Below are positions 1-10,540 of a DNA stretch of 64,000 nucleotides, piece by piece; the stretch's first letter is position 1; the number at the start of each line of letters is the position of its first letter. The stretch is from Guillardia theta CCMP2712 (taxonomy: Eukaryota; Cryptophyceae; Pyrenomonadales; Geminigeraceae), in assembly GCF_000315625.1 (NCBI RefSeq), contig NW_005434669.1, positions 1-64,000 on the forward strand, given 5' to 3'. Both the position numbers and the translations under genes were made by a program. Under the pieces are notes generated by a model. It was given only the letters and a program-made list of their open reading frames with translations, was not told where the DNA came from and searched no databases.

Positions 1-112
1 CCCCATTCGCCCGCCTCTTCCCTCCAAGACCCTGAGCTGCGCCTGTCCTGTCCCTTCCCCCCCCAGTCGCCCACCTCTTCCCTCCATGACCCTGAGCTGC
101 GCCTGTCTCCTT
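1..112. repeat. 60-bp direct repeat, two copies
   Basis: Two C-rich units with a period of 60 bases and only a few mismatches; both contain the string ccctgagctgcgcctgtc. The unit is cut by the window edge, so the array may extend to the left. No coding potential seen. Confidence 0.7.
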
Positions 113-189
113 GGTGCTAGGCTTGTTTTCCTTCCCTGCCTGTGCTCCATAGGTGGCTTGCCCATGAGCCGCGCCTGCCCCCCATCGGA

Positions 190-1332
190 CTAGGTCGACT
201 CGCTTCCCCTTCTTGCCGTCCATAGCATGTGTTGCACCACCAGCAGTTGCTTGATTGCTGCTGTCTTGATGCCTTCCCATTCCGTGTCTTCCACCCTTAG
301 CACCCTGAAATTCTCATGCCATTCCCTTTCCATGATCGATCCTTTCACTCCTGCTATGAATGTTGCTTGTTCAACTTCATGATCAGGTAGCAAAGCTGTG
401 ATTTCTGCTCGTAGGGGGGCATATTTCTCTTCCTTTTCCTGAAATTTCTTCTTCAGGCATTCCAGGCCTGTTTGTCCGACTCCGTCATATTCCGATGTCC
501 TTGCAAATTCGATGAGGACAATGCGTTTGATGCTTGCAAAGTAGCAGCAACCGTCAGGTATCCAGTGCCCTTCTCGGTGCATTGAAGTCCCCATCGCTTC
601 CATCACGATGCGTATTGGGGTGTCCCACCATGAATTGACCTGTACCCTTTGTTTCCTCCAACTCTGCTGCAGTCTTACCTTGATCTTCTTCATGACTTCA
701 TTGTGTGCTTTTTGAATCATATCTTGGAACTGCTTGCACGCTAGCTGAACATGACCCCAGGTTTCTTCTCGATCTGGACAGTGAGGACAACATGGTGAGT
801 TAGTCTTCCCCCATTGAAAGAGCTTCTTCCTCGTCGGTGCTGAGAAGGTGATCGCTTGGATAGCTGTTCGCGTAACTGACCCTTCACATTGTTTGAACCC
901 TCTCCCTAGTAAATCTCTTCCCACATGCATTTCGAGCATGAATTTCTCTGTCAAGGTGAGGTCTCCCGCTCGAATCCTTGCCACCATTGTCTGTTGTCTG
1001 ATAATGTAGTCCCATTTCTTCAAGCGATCGAATCCTGATGTAGGATTTTCTTCTCCTGCAATGATGAATTCCATTGGACTATCGTAGATTGCTTTCTCCC
1101 ATCCCGAGGCAAATGTTTGTTTTGCTTGCTTGGCCATTTCCTTTGCCTCTTGAATGTTTCTATGAGATTCTTTTGCTAGTTGGAGTCGGATCCTGATTCC
1201 CCTCCCTTCGAGTTTCCTCATGCAAGTGAGTAACCGATCATGTAGGTCCTCCAGCAGTTCGTCTTCGTATCGCATGGTATCCATTCGCAACGTATTTGTC
1301 ATAAAGCGGTGGAAACGTGTGGACTGGTACAT
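190..1332 (-). CDS. C-terminal part of a non-LTR retrotransposon polyprotein
   Basis: Open frame of 380 residues that does not begin like a free-standing protein. Around residues 180-200 it has a Cys-Cys-His-Cys cluster (CCPHC, then H and C about 12 and 17 residues on), the arrangement of the zinc-binding region downstream of reverse transcriptase in LINE-type elements. Further on, a block with I-L-I-E-F, an acidic/lysine run and K-Y resembles the tail found after such knuckles in protist non-LTR elements and may be a nuclease-like fold (inference). No YXDD reverse-transcriptase core is present, so this is a truncated copy or the 3' part of a split element. It reads leftward, away from the satellite and telomere block. 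Confidence 0.6.
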   Translation of the reverse strand: MYQSTRFHRFMTNTLRMDTMRYEDELLEDLHDRLLTCMRKLEGRGIRIRLQLAKESHRNIQEAKEMAKQAKQTFASGWEKAIYDSPMEFIIAGEENPTSGFDRLKKWDYIIRQQTMVARIRAGDLTLTEKFMLEMHVGRDLLGRGFKQCEGSVTRTAIQAITFSAPTRKKLFQWGKTNSPCCPHCPDREETWGHVQLACKQFQDMIQKAHNEVMKKIKVRLQQSWRKQRVQVNSWWDTPIRIVMEAMGTSMHREGHWIPDGCCYFASIKRIVLIEFARTSEYDGVGQTGLECLKKKFQEKEEKYAPLRAEITALLPDHEVEQATFIAGVKGSIMEREWHENFRVLRVEDTEWEGIKTAAIKQLLVVQHMLWTARRGSEST

Positions 1333-1778
1333 TATTGTGACTTGATTTCCCCTTTTGATCTGTATTCCTTCCTCAAGGACATGTTGCAGAAGTAAACCGA
1401 TTGCGATTGTGTTCGCTCGGATGATGCTGCACTTCCCTTCGCTTCTTCAATCTGCTGCATAAACCATTCTCTGGATGCGTCACTCCATCCAGTCATCGCT
1501 TCTTGCAGAAACTCACGTCGTGCCTGCTGACATGTCGAGCGGATGGCTTCTGCGATAGCGTCGGGGGTGCATCCCTCCACAGCCTTGCAAGCCTGGGCTG
1601 TCCTGCTGTTCGGATAACGCTTCGCGAAGCTCTTCACCCTCTCGACGAGATCAGCTTCGAGGACAGAGGCATCCACAAGTCCGCTCTGCGTGTATTGGCA
1701 TGATCTCCGATACAGCAGGTTGCGAACATTTTCATCATACTGAAGAACCATACTTAGAAAGCTATTTGAAGTATACAA
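1332..1778 (-). CDS. small ORF upstream of the retrotransposon fragment, unknown
   Basis: A 148-residue frame directly abutting the retroelement frame on the same strand and ending before the 19-bp satellite. It is helical and charged with no recognisable motif. It may be part of the same degenerate element (5' region in a shifted frame) or a chance ORF. Confidence 0.3.
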   Translation of the reverse strand: MYTSNSFLSMVLQYDENVRNLLYRRSCQYTQSGLVDASVLEADLVERVKSFAKRYPNSRTAQACKAVEGCTPDAIAEAIRSTCQQARREFLQEAMTGWSDASREWFMQQIEEAKGSAASSERTQSQSVYFCNMSLRKEYRSKGEIKSQ

Positions 1779-1843
1779 ACCTCTCGCTTGCAGCTTCCTT
1801 GGCGCCCTGGCAGCTTCCCCTACACCACGCGTGCAGCCATGGT

Positions 1844-2360
1844 GCCTGAAATAACCGGCGCTGCCTGAAATAACCGGCGCTGCCTGAAATAACCGGCGCT
1901 GCCTGAAATAACCGGCGCTGCCTGAAATAACCGGCGCTGCCTGAAATAACCGGCGCTGCCTGAAATAACCGGCGCTGCCTGAAATAACCGGCGCTGCCTG
2001 AAATAACCGGCGCTGCCTGAAATAACCGGCGCTGCCTGAAATAACCGGCGCTGCCTGAAATAACCGGCGCTGCCTGAAATAACCGGCGCTGCCTGAAATA
2101 ACCGGCGCTGCCTGAAATAACCGGCGCTGCCTGAAATAACCGGCGCTGCCTGAAATAACCGGCGCTGCCTGAAATAACCGGCGCTGCCTGAAATAACCGG
2201 CGCTGCCTGAAATAACCGGCGCTGCCTGAAATAACCGGCGCTGCCTGAAATAACCGGCGCTGCCTGAAATAACCGGCGCTGCCTGAAATAACCGGCGCTG
2301 CCTGAAATAACCGGCGCTGCCTGAAATAACCGGCGCTGCCTGAAATAACCGGCGCTGCCT
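1844..2360. repeat. 19-bp satellite array, about 27 copies
   Basis: Perfect or near-perfect tandem copies of gcctgaaataaccggcgct (19 nt) for 517 bases; 27 full units end with a partial unit, gcct. The homogeneity implies recent amplification. It lies between the retroelement remnant and the telomere repeats. Confidence 0.97.
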
Positions 2361-2458
2361 AAACCCTAAACCCTAAACCCTAAACCCTAAACCCTAAACC
2401 CTAAACCCTAAACCCTAAACCCTAAACCCTAAACCCTAAACCCTAAACCCTAAACCCT
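2361..2458 (-). repeat. interstitial telomeric repeat (TTTAGGG)14
   Basis: Exactly 14 perfect copies of aaaccct on the plus strand, the plant-type telomere repeat TTTAGGG on the minus strand. It follows the satellite without a linker; the bases cct are shared by the last satellite unit and the telomere repeat. The orientation is that of a left chromosome end whose chromosome lies to the right. Confidence 0.95.
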
Positions 2459-2560
2459 GACGGTTGGCACACAAAGGGTGCTGTATGAGGGGCAAAACAA
2501 ACTGGGGTCGAGTTCAACCCATGTGTAGCTTAGCCACCAACCCCTAGATGCCTCTCTAGC

Positions 2561-2738
2561 ACCAGCATCCCCTCTAGGAACAGCATCCCCTCTAAGCACA
2601 ACAGCATCCCCTCTAAGCACAACAGCATCCCCTCTAAGCACAACAGCATCCCCTCTGAGCACAACAGCATCCCCTCTGAGCACAACAGAATCCCCTCTAA
2701 GCACAACAGCATCCCCTCTACTAAGCACCACAGAATCC
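2561..2738. repeat. 21-bp minisatellite
   Basis: About eight imperfect copies of cagcatcccctctaagcacaa. The 21-nt period keeps several frames open and creates spurious 7-residue-repeat ORFs on the minus strand; these are not treated as genes. Confidence 0.9.
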
Positions 2739-2836
2739 CTTCCCCTGTCTCTTGACTTGGACTTCAAGTTTCCCTTTGAGAGAAGGAAATGACATGAAGT
2801 GGGAACAACAAAGATCGGCATGATTTTGATTCCTCA

Positions 2837-4313
2837 ATGGGCTTCATGGAAACTCTTTTGTCTATCTCTTTTTTCGCACGGATAATTCTTGTAGCTTTGC
2901 CGAACGTTGACGGGACTGCTCCAGATCCACAAATGACTGCTCGGCTACGGCTCTGGGGAAGCAACCAGTATGGACAGCTAGGATACGACGGACTCGACAG
3001 CCTCCAACCAAATTCTGTGAGAAGCATGCAGCACATGGACCCAGCATCAATTCAACAGCTGGCACTTGGGGGTGGACACAGCCTTGCTCTTGATAATCAA
3101 GGGAAGGTTTGGTCGTGGGGTTGGAACGCGAAGGGTCAGCTTGGCAGAAGAACAAACACTGCCGAGAGTTGCGATATCCTGCCTGTCCATGGTTTACCTC
3201 CCTGCCAAAAAATTTCAGCAGGGCACGAAGAGTCCTTCTCCATAGACTTGGAGGGAAGACTGTGGGCGTTTGGTCAAGGGCGATGGGAACCATACACAGT
3301 GGCGGATCACTTGAGTATTGGAGAACAGAACTTCAAAGATGTTGATGGTGGTGTTTTTCATGCAGCAGCTGTAACAGAAAATGGTGCATGCTTTTTCTGG
3401 GGGAAGCATGGGGTCGTCTGTCATGACGATGAAGGAGCAATGAAGGTTATTTGTGCCTCCGAGTTGTTTGTCAGCAAAAGTTGCCTTAGAATTTTTCAGG
3501 TCGGGCAAAATCCAATCCGCTGGGAACCAAAGGATGGTAGCAGAGCAGTACAAGTGGTCAGTAGTAGCCAAGCTCTTGTCAGCTCCTGATGTGTCCTTAG
3601 GCATGCGGTTGGAAGCATACAGTGATACTGGACAATGCTGGACGAGTCTGGGGTGTAGGATCGAACAAACATGGACAACTTGGAAGTCACAGTCCGTCGA
3701 GTTTTCCTACGCCAAGAAGTAATAGACTTGTGATTATTTCATGTTTGATACCATCCTGCTAGTTATTGAGGAGCTGAATGATAAGAAAATTTTAAAGGTT
3801 TGTGATCCTCTTGTTCCGTGATTTTATTCAAATTGTAATCTCGAACGATCAGATTGATGCTGGATGGTCGCATACAGTGGTTTTGTATGAGGACCGCACC
3901 TTAAAAGCTACAGGAAGAAACAATTTCGGCCAATGTTCTACATTCAAGGATCATTGGGAAGATGTATTTCTTATTTTGCTATTCGATTCCCTCTCATTGC
4001 TTTCAAGTTTTGCTGCGGAAGTGAAATGATTCTTGCTTGTCGAGATAAAACGGTAGTCAGAAATGTTATCCAATTTTCGATGAGTGCTTAAACATTTTAG
4101 CTATTCGCAGCAGGTTGGAATGAACATGGCAATCTTGGTACAGGTGATACAGAAAATCGATTTTCACCGACCAAGATTGAAGTTGAAATGCACCAAAGTA
4201 TGCTACTAAAACTGCAATTCAGAGCACACTGTTTCTAACTTGAAAATTCAGATAGAGTGTTTTGTGCTGGAGGAGGACATTGTGCAGCGGTTACCGCGAG
4301 TCTCAGAAACTAG
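2837..4313 (+). CDS. RCC1-repeat (seven-bladed propeller) protein, SERGEF-like
   Basis: Consecutive RCC1 blades are readable: LWGSNQYGQLG, WSWGWNAKGQLG, a WGKHG blade, then after an intron ending near 3600 GWKHTVILDNAG and GSNKHGQLG, then GWSHTVVL with GRNNFGQC (about 3860-3940), then AAGWNEHGNLGTGD (about 4107-4150) and CAGGGHCAAVTA, ending at a tag at 4311. The whole has roughly the size of one propeller, which fits SERGEF/RCC1-family regulators (known family role: exchange factor or protein-interaction scaffold). The first Met gives a hydrophobic N-terminus; an internal Met at 2933 directly before the first blade is an alternative start. At least three introns. It ends only 36 bp from the end of the convergent gene. 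Confidence 0.75.
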
Positions 4314-4349
4314 ACACGAACATTTCTTTCGCTTCGATATCTTATACAT

Positions 4350-5600
4350 TCAGTTTGAGAGAATGGCTTTGATGCTGTCTTTTAGCTGTTTGACCTTTGA
4401 GTGCCGTGCTTTCGCTTGGTCTTGCTCAGGTTTCGATAGATCACTGGAGATTCTCGACCTGTTTGCTACTGTGTAGGGGGAATTCATCATGTGCTTCGAT
4501 GCCTCACTTTCATTGTCTTCATCGTCTCCACTACTTGAACTGTCAGGGAAAGTTATTTCCATGAAATATACGAATGTATGACCTTAGTGATATTGACTTT
4601 GGCCATTTCGGCCTTGGCCGTGCTACCCTTTGAGTAGATTTCTGCGGAAACACAATGTAACTTTAGTAAACAGCTTCGTCCTTAACCTTGTCCACTTCTG
4701 ATGTCTTGTGCAGAGGTTTGATTCCCTGCGAAATGGGTTGATTTGTCACTTGCATTGAGCTGTGTGTGGCGTAAAGCAATTCCTATAACACGATTTACAC
4801 AGCGTCAATGGCCAGAGATGAGTACAATATTCTTTCGTTGATAGTTACACCAACTCAAAACGTCTCCTTCGGCCTGAAATAATTCATCATCTTAAAATTT
4901 GAACTCAGGGTATTTAGAACTACCATTGCTTTCAGATTCGTAGTTGACTTCACCCTGTCCGAACCGAAGGTTCGAATTGCTTCGCTCGGCGACATGTTGT
5001 ACGGCTGACTTCTGAAATAGAGATCGTATTCTTGGCTAAATTTCTTTTGTATCGTGAGTAATTCAAGGTGATTATGTTCATGGTCACCGACGAAATTTCA
5101 TCAACGTTGACATGTTTTCTTGGTGCATGCTTGCAGCAAGTCAGTGTTGGCTATAACATCATCGAGCACACACAGATAATGATGCATTATTTACAAGACC
5201 CAGCAGCTTCAAGTGTCTGCAAACATCTTGATCCATGTTGAGCCCTCTACAGCGGGTTGGATCAGTTCCTGGTTGCAATGAGGTTTGAATTACGAGACGG
5301 CATCGTAAACTTGAGCCTTCAAGTATGGGAGGATATCGCATGGAACTGCATCTGCGAGAAACGATGAGATGGTGGACAAATGCAGAGACATCACTGACTG
5401 TCTTCTGGTTCTTCAAGCTGGACAGGAACAATGCTAGATTCGCTCAATTCTGCCGGCGAATTCTCCGTACAAGAGCTGATCACATCATGAAAGAGAGCAG
5501 CTCGCATATCAGTTTGCTTCTCGAAGGCTCCTTTCATCAGTGAAGTCTTGAGACGAATATCCATGCTTTCTTGCTTCATTCTTGCTGCCTCAACCTCCAT
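4350..5600 (-). CDS. hypothetical multi-exon protein
   Basis: Reading leftward from the ATG at 5600, the first exon (5399-5600) is charged and helical, then a 47-nt GT-AG intron leads to an exon (5299-5351) encoding DILPYLKAQVYDA. Further in-frame exon-like pieces occur near 5000 (KFSQEYDLYFRSQPYN), near 4750 (LLYATHSSMQVTNQPISQG) and at 4350-4535, where an acidic serine stretch (SSSSGDDEDNESEAS) precedes a basic tail. Middle exon joins are uncertain. No domain recognised. It starts head-to-head with the coiled-coil gene 65 bp away. Confidence 0.5.
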
Positions 5601-5664
5601 GGCTGCGTCAAACTTTGATGGCTTTTTTTTCAACTTTTCAAAAAGGAGTGTATATTGAAAAACG
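5601..5664. promoter_or_regulatory. short divergent intergenic promoter region
   Basis: Only 64 bases separate the ATG codons of two divergent genes, so any promoters must overlap. It contains a t-run (gatggcttttttttcaac) and no clear TATA box. Inferred from gene layout only. Confidence 0.35.
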
Positions 5665-8600
5665 ATGGACACTGACGCCGACGCGATGCTCCTCGAAGCC
5701 TTGGAGGTCTCGGACATGCTTTCGCAAGTCTCTTCTCTTCTTCCTTCTTCTCAGTCGTCCCTGGTCGCCTCTTGTTCCTGCATGCCCAGGATTTCGGCGA
5801 TAAAAGGCTTTGATAAGTATGAAGGGATGGACAAACCAAATGGGATCGTGTCCGAGCGCGCAACTAATTGGGATCCATTGAACCATAGCTCGCTTCCATA
5901 TACTGACCAATCAATACAGGCATCACTGAAAACAATTTCACAGTTAACAAAAATTTTGTATGTGTGCTCTGTGGACAATGAATGCTCAGAATTCATGAAG
6001 AAGCATGGGGATAGAAGATGTTTTCAGAGTCTTGTTCAGACCAAAATCAGACCTGATGATGAAGGCAAAACAAAAAGAGCAGCATCTGTAAATTTTGACG
6101 ATTTTTGGCGACATTTGAAATCTTTTGGGACGGTTCCTAAGTGGATTTCAACTCGCACAGCACGATATCTTTGGTCAAGACAAGGAAACGAAAACACGAG
6201 AGATATTTCTGAAGCAAACGAACAAATTGTGAACTTTGAACAATTTCTAGCTCTACTTTTGGATGTATACAACGAAGGAGTTAGTTTGAAGAATTATCAG
6301 CATCAGGAAGAAACACAGTTTACAAAAGATCTCTTTGATACGATAGAAGAAAACCTCGCTGAGGTCAGCTCTTCAATAAGGTTTCAGATAGATTTCGCTG
6401 AAGAGTCAATTTCAAGCTATAAAACTAAAGTTGAAATTCAAGAAGCAACTTTATTCCACTTACAGTCGGAAATACATTCCGTGGGAAATTCCAAACAATC
6501 CCTGTCAAACAATATCGCGTTTCTGCAAAGGAAATGTGAGACACTAATATATGAGAATTCACAGATCGAATCGTCGAAGCAAGAAGCTTTTGACACTATA
6601 GACAAACTACGACAAGAGCTAAAAATCAGCCAAGAGTTATGCGGCAGACTCAAAGTCGATGTGAGTTCAAAACAAGCAGCTTACGAGAAACTTCTTGATG
6701 AACTGAAGCTGAGAGAGGAAACATGCATGATGCTAGATAATGAAAAATGTCAGCTCATCCGAATGTTAGAAGGCTGCAAACTGTCAAATGAGATTGAACT
6801 CACTCACAACCGAGAATTGCAGGAGAAACTGGAAATAAAAAATGCCCAGCTAGCTTGTTATCAACAAGACTCTTCATGCTCTCAGAAACAATTTAGTGAT
6901 CAAATGAATGCAATGAAACTACATATTACAATGATCAGCAAGGAGCTGCAAGTTTATCGAGCGGAGGAGCACATGCTCAGTAAAACACTAAGTGAGATAG
7001 AGAATCAGATCAATCCTTTGGAAACTTTTTGTCTCAACTTACACAAGAAATGCATCGCTGTCCAGGTATTCATGTTTTGTTCACTGACGGTGAAAATCAA
7101 TGACTCTTCAGTGGACAGCAAAGTATGCATCTAAAAGAGGTGGAAATCCAGACGAAGTATGAGAAATCCCTTCATGAACACGACAGGGTGATGCAGAGTT
7201 TTTGGTTGGATATATTCCTTCTCTTGACTTATGTGCAGTTGAGAAATGAGCAAAAAGCAGAAATCTGCCGTCTGAATCAAAGCAACCAACAGTTCTTAAT
7301 TGACATTGAGCGACTTTCTAATGAATTGAGAGAGAAAGAGGTCACAGAACAAATGATGTCAAGACGAGTCAAGACCGTTGGCGAAGAAAACTTGGATCTC
7401 AGCATCAGATTGAAACAAGCAAACAGAATTTCTCAAATTCTTGTAAACGACTTTGAAGCAACTTACACGCTGCTGAATGTCTCGATGTTTGTCAAGTACT
7501 ATCTTGTGACATTTTGATCAGGAAACTCTCCATTTTATGATAGAAGATATCCACTTAGCTGCGGGAAAGCAACATGTAAACAGAATGAGATTGATTTTCG
7601 ATTTGACTTTTCACAGCATTTTGTAAGAGAACTACAGCAGCTGAATTCATATGTTCAAACTCTACAAGAAAACCTTGCAGCAAAATCAATGGAAGTGGAT
7701 ACAATTAAGAATTCATTTGAGTCAAAAAATGCACAAATGCATGCCAAATACTGGAATTCCTACTCAACCTGTGAAACGTCATTATGTTCGTGTTGCTTTG
7801 AATTGGAGAGCCTGGACGCTTTGCTGTTTTCCGTAAAAGTGAAAGTGAGTCAAGTTTCCATGTTGTTTTTTATTTTATTCTCAAAGCAGGTGGAAAATGA
7901 CCGAAGCGTAGAATCGAGAAGAATGTTGGAATTGCAATCGCTGCGTAATGAGAGAAAACGATGTAGCTAATGTTTTTCTGCATTTGGGTGCTAATATGAT
8001 TTTTAGATCAGATTCTCAAAGAGGAATTGCAAACAAAACTTGACACCAGTGGGAAAGAACTTGACGACACAAAGGAAAAAATGATGTTGGCTCATGGCGA
8101 GTTGGAACGACTTTCAAATGAACTGCAAAATTCTCGACTTCAGCAAGGCTTACAAGGAACCAAAATGAATGAACTGGTAAAAGACAAACAATTGGTATGC
8201 GCATGACATTTCATCAGTGAATTATTGACCTTTCTACTAAGATTGAAATGCGTTTACAAGCAGCAGAACTCGAAGTAGAATTGCTTGTCGAAGAGGTTCG
8301 TTTCAGTTCATCTATGACCGCATTATGCTCAATCTTGAATTGTATTTAGCGCAATCAAAGGATGAGAGAGGTGAAGGCTGAACAAGCACATGTTTCAGAG
8401 TTGAAAGAAGAGGTCTCCAGCTACAAATGTGTATGGAGCTTACAGCAATCCGGGTCTTCAGGTGGAGAGAACCAAAGACTTCAACAAATCAATTGAGTCA
8501 CAACTTGAGGTGTTGGCTCTGAAATTTGTGATCTTTTCGGTCACTGTGACACATTTAGATCAAGACACGTGAGATTTGTAAATTACAAAGCTCCAATGAG

Positions 8601-9803
8601 GAACTCCAGCAACAAGCAAGTAAGCTTTCTGACCAAATTTGCTTTTTGATGAAGAGCATCGTCAAAATTCAAATCTAAACGAGCATGAAACAGCTAGGCT
8701 ATACAAGCAAGTGGAAGTCTCACAAGGACTGCAGACTAAGGTCGTTTTTCAAAACAATGAATGCGCCGTTGAAGGAGTTTTCTCTGATAGTGGAATCAAA
8801 ACGTTGCTGACTTGAAGAGAAAGTTTAATGATTTGTGTGCAGAGGTGATTGAACCCGCCTGAGTGTTTCTGTGATGTCACCATTGCAGAGGGACGCTAAG
8901 ATTGAAGAAAATACAGCTCTCAACCAGAAGATGATATCACTAGATGAAGTCGTGCAAGATCTCAATAGGCGACTCAAAATGTTTGATTTCGACATCCTTC
9001 TAGTTGTTTGTATGCCAGTCGATCTGCTGACTTTGCCATTGCAGTCTGCAAGAAGAAAAACAACAGCTGCAGGTAAGTCCAGCATCAACTGTCCGAAACC
9101 CTCATCCAAAAATTATCAGTTGGAAGCTAATCAACTGCATCAATACATGCAGGTAAGAAGAGTGCTGATCTGTATCAACCTTTTGTTTCGTATTGATGAT
9201 CATATCAGAAAATTGAAAACGGAATTCTTATGCTGCAGCAAAAACATGTATACCCAAAATACAAATGAAGCATTTTCTCGATGATTGAATGACACAGCAA
9301 ATTGAAATCAAAAATTTGAAAAAATCCAAAAATGACGTTCAGGTTTGCTGAACAGTGTTTGTTAGAGCTGTATGATGTGAATGATGGAGTGTGCCAGGTT
9401 CAGCTTGCAGAATTGCTTGAAGAAAAGCATCAACTTTTGAGCAGGATACAGCTTCTCACAAGGTACTTATAAAAAACACTTGCTGTGAACAAAGCCTGAT
9501 TGCAAATACTCTTCGATAGGAAAAATGAATCGACCAGATCTCTATGTTCCAACTTGGAATTTCGACAAAAACAGATGGTAAGAATAGCTAAAACTTGCAA
9601 GCAGCTGAATGATAATCCAGGAAATAGAGATGAAGAAAGCTTGCAGTTTGCTTGCAAACAGTGACAGGCAATATCTGGACGACTTGATAGCGTTCAAGTC
9701 GCGCTTGACATGTTTGACAAACATTGGAGAAGAGAAGACTACCAGCGAGGAGGAGGGCATGGATCAAGCTATACATATGCCTGAAAGGAGTGAAAAGAAC
9801 TGA
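5665..9803 (+). CDS. long coiled-coil protein, many introns
   Basis: The first exon (5665 to about 7065) encodes an N-terminal globular part with an EF-hand-like or calponin-like look (VNFDDFWRHLKSFG, then VNFEQFLALLLDVY), followed by uninterrupted heptad-rich sequence rich in E, K, Q and L. At least ten further short exons carry the coiled coil through to a stop at 9801, for example LRNEQKAEICRLNQSNQQ near 7240, KELDDTKEKMMLAHGELERL near 8060, VKAEQAHVSELKEEVSSY near 8370 and MKKACSLLANSDRQYLDDL near 9630. Exon boundaries after 8400 are tentative. The family is not recognised; a cytoskeletal, centrosomal or flagellar structural protein is the obvious type (inference). Confidence 0.6.
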
Positions 9804-9831
9804 CGACAGATGAATTTTCAGCCTAGGTTTA

Positions 9832-10225
9832 CTAAATCAATGAGACTGAACCCTGTGATACAGCAACCAAACCATGCGGTGAATTACTCATACTGGTTTC
9901 CCCTGTAGCAGGTCGTTGCCTTGCCAGTAGATCCATCCTTGGATGCAATGAATCCGCATTTCTCGATGGGAACGGCCTCGTAGACTCCCGCAGTTCCATT
10001 GAAGTTAGGCCCCTGCCAATGACGTCATTCCAGTACTCAAACCATCGCAAGTTCAGACCTGTCCGAAGGGATCCGAAATCTTCTTTGAGCTTTCGAGCAA
10101 AAGCGCGAACATCTGAGCATCGAATAGATCAGGTCGAGTAGGAAGTTTTTAAGACCTGGGAGCTTCGACAACAAGCTTTCACAAAAACAATGATGCTGAC
10201 ACCATCCTTTCACACCCACGGTCAC
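9832..10225 (-). CDS. hypothetical protein, 5' end unresolved
   Basis: Terminal exon 9832 to about 10110 reads without stops (VRAFARKLKEDFGSLRTG, then LRWFEYWNDVIGRG). A candidate upstream exon encodes CESLLSKLP and joins over a short intron ending gctcag. No ATG is present in the upstream frame, so a first exon is missing or further upstream. The tail is Ser/Pro/Arg-rich. No family recognised. It lies tail-to-tail with the coiled-coil gene. Confidence 0.4.
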
Positions 10226-10231
10226 AGTCAA

Positions 10232-10540
10232 ATGTCATCTCATCACTGACACTCCTATCATCAGGTCAGCATCGCTCAGGTCAGCATCGCTCAGGTCAGC
10301 ATCGCTCCTCAACCAATCTTCTCCCTCTACGTTGTATGTTTTAGCTGCGCCTGCCTGCCGCATCCGATCGGCTCCGGAAATAGATGGGTCATGTAGCCGA
10401 CTATCCGGCGCTTCTGCTAGAGTTTACTCAACACAGCAGGAAGCTAATATCACGAGCTCGCCTCAGTGTATCATTTTATAAAATTGTTGAAGGCATCGAC
10501 TTGCTAGCTTCCACGTGACATTGCGCAAGAAGGCAACGGC
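10232..10540. other. intergenic region with three 15-bp direct repeats
   Basis: Holds three perfect tandem copies of tcaggtcagcatcgc at 10261-10305, otherwise unremarkable; presumed promoter region of the gene starting at 10541. Confidence 0.6.

Noticed and set aside
2450-2821. ORFs with a 7-residue repeat (VVLRGDA)
   Set aside because: A 21-bp minisatellite automatically keeps frames open; no flanking coding signal.
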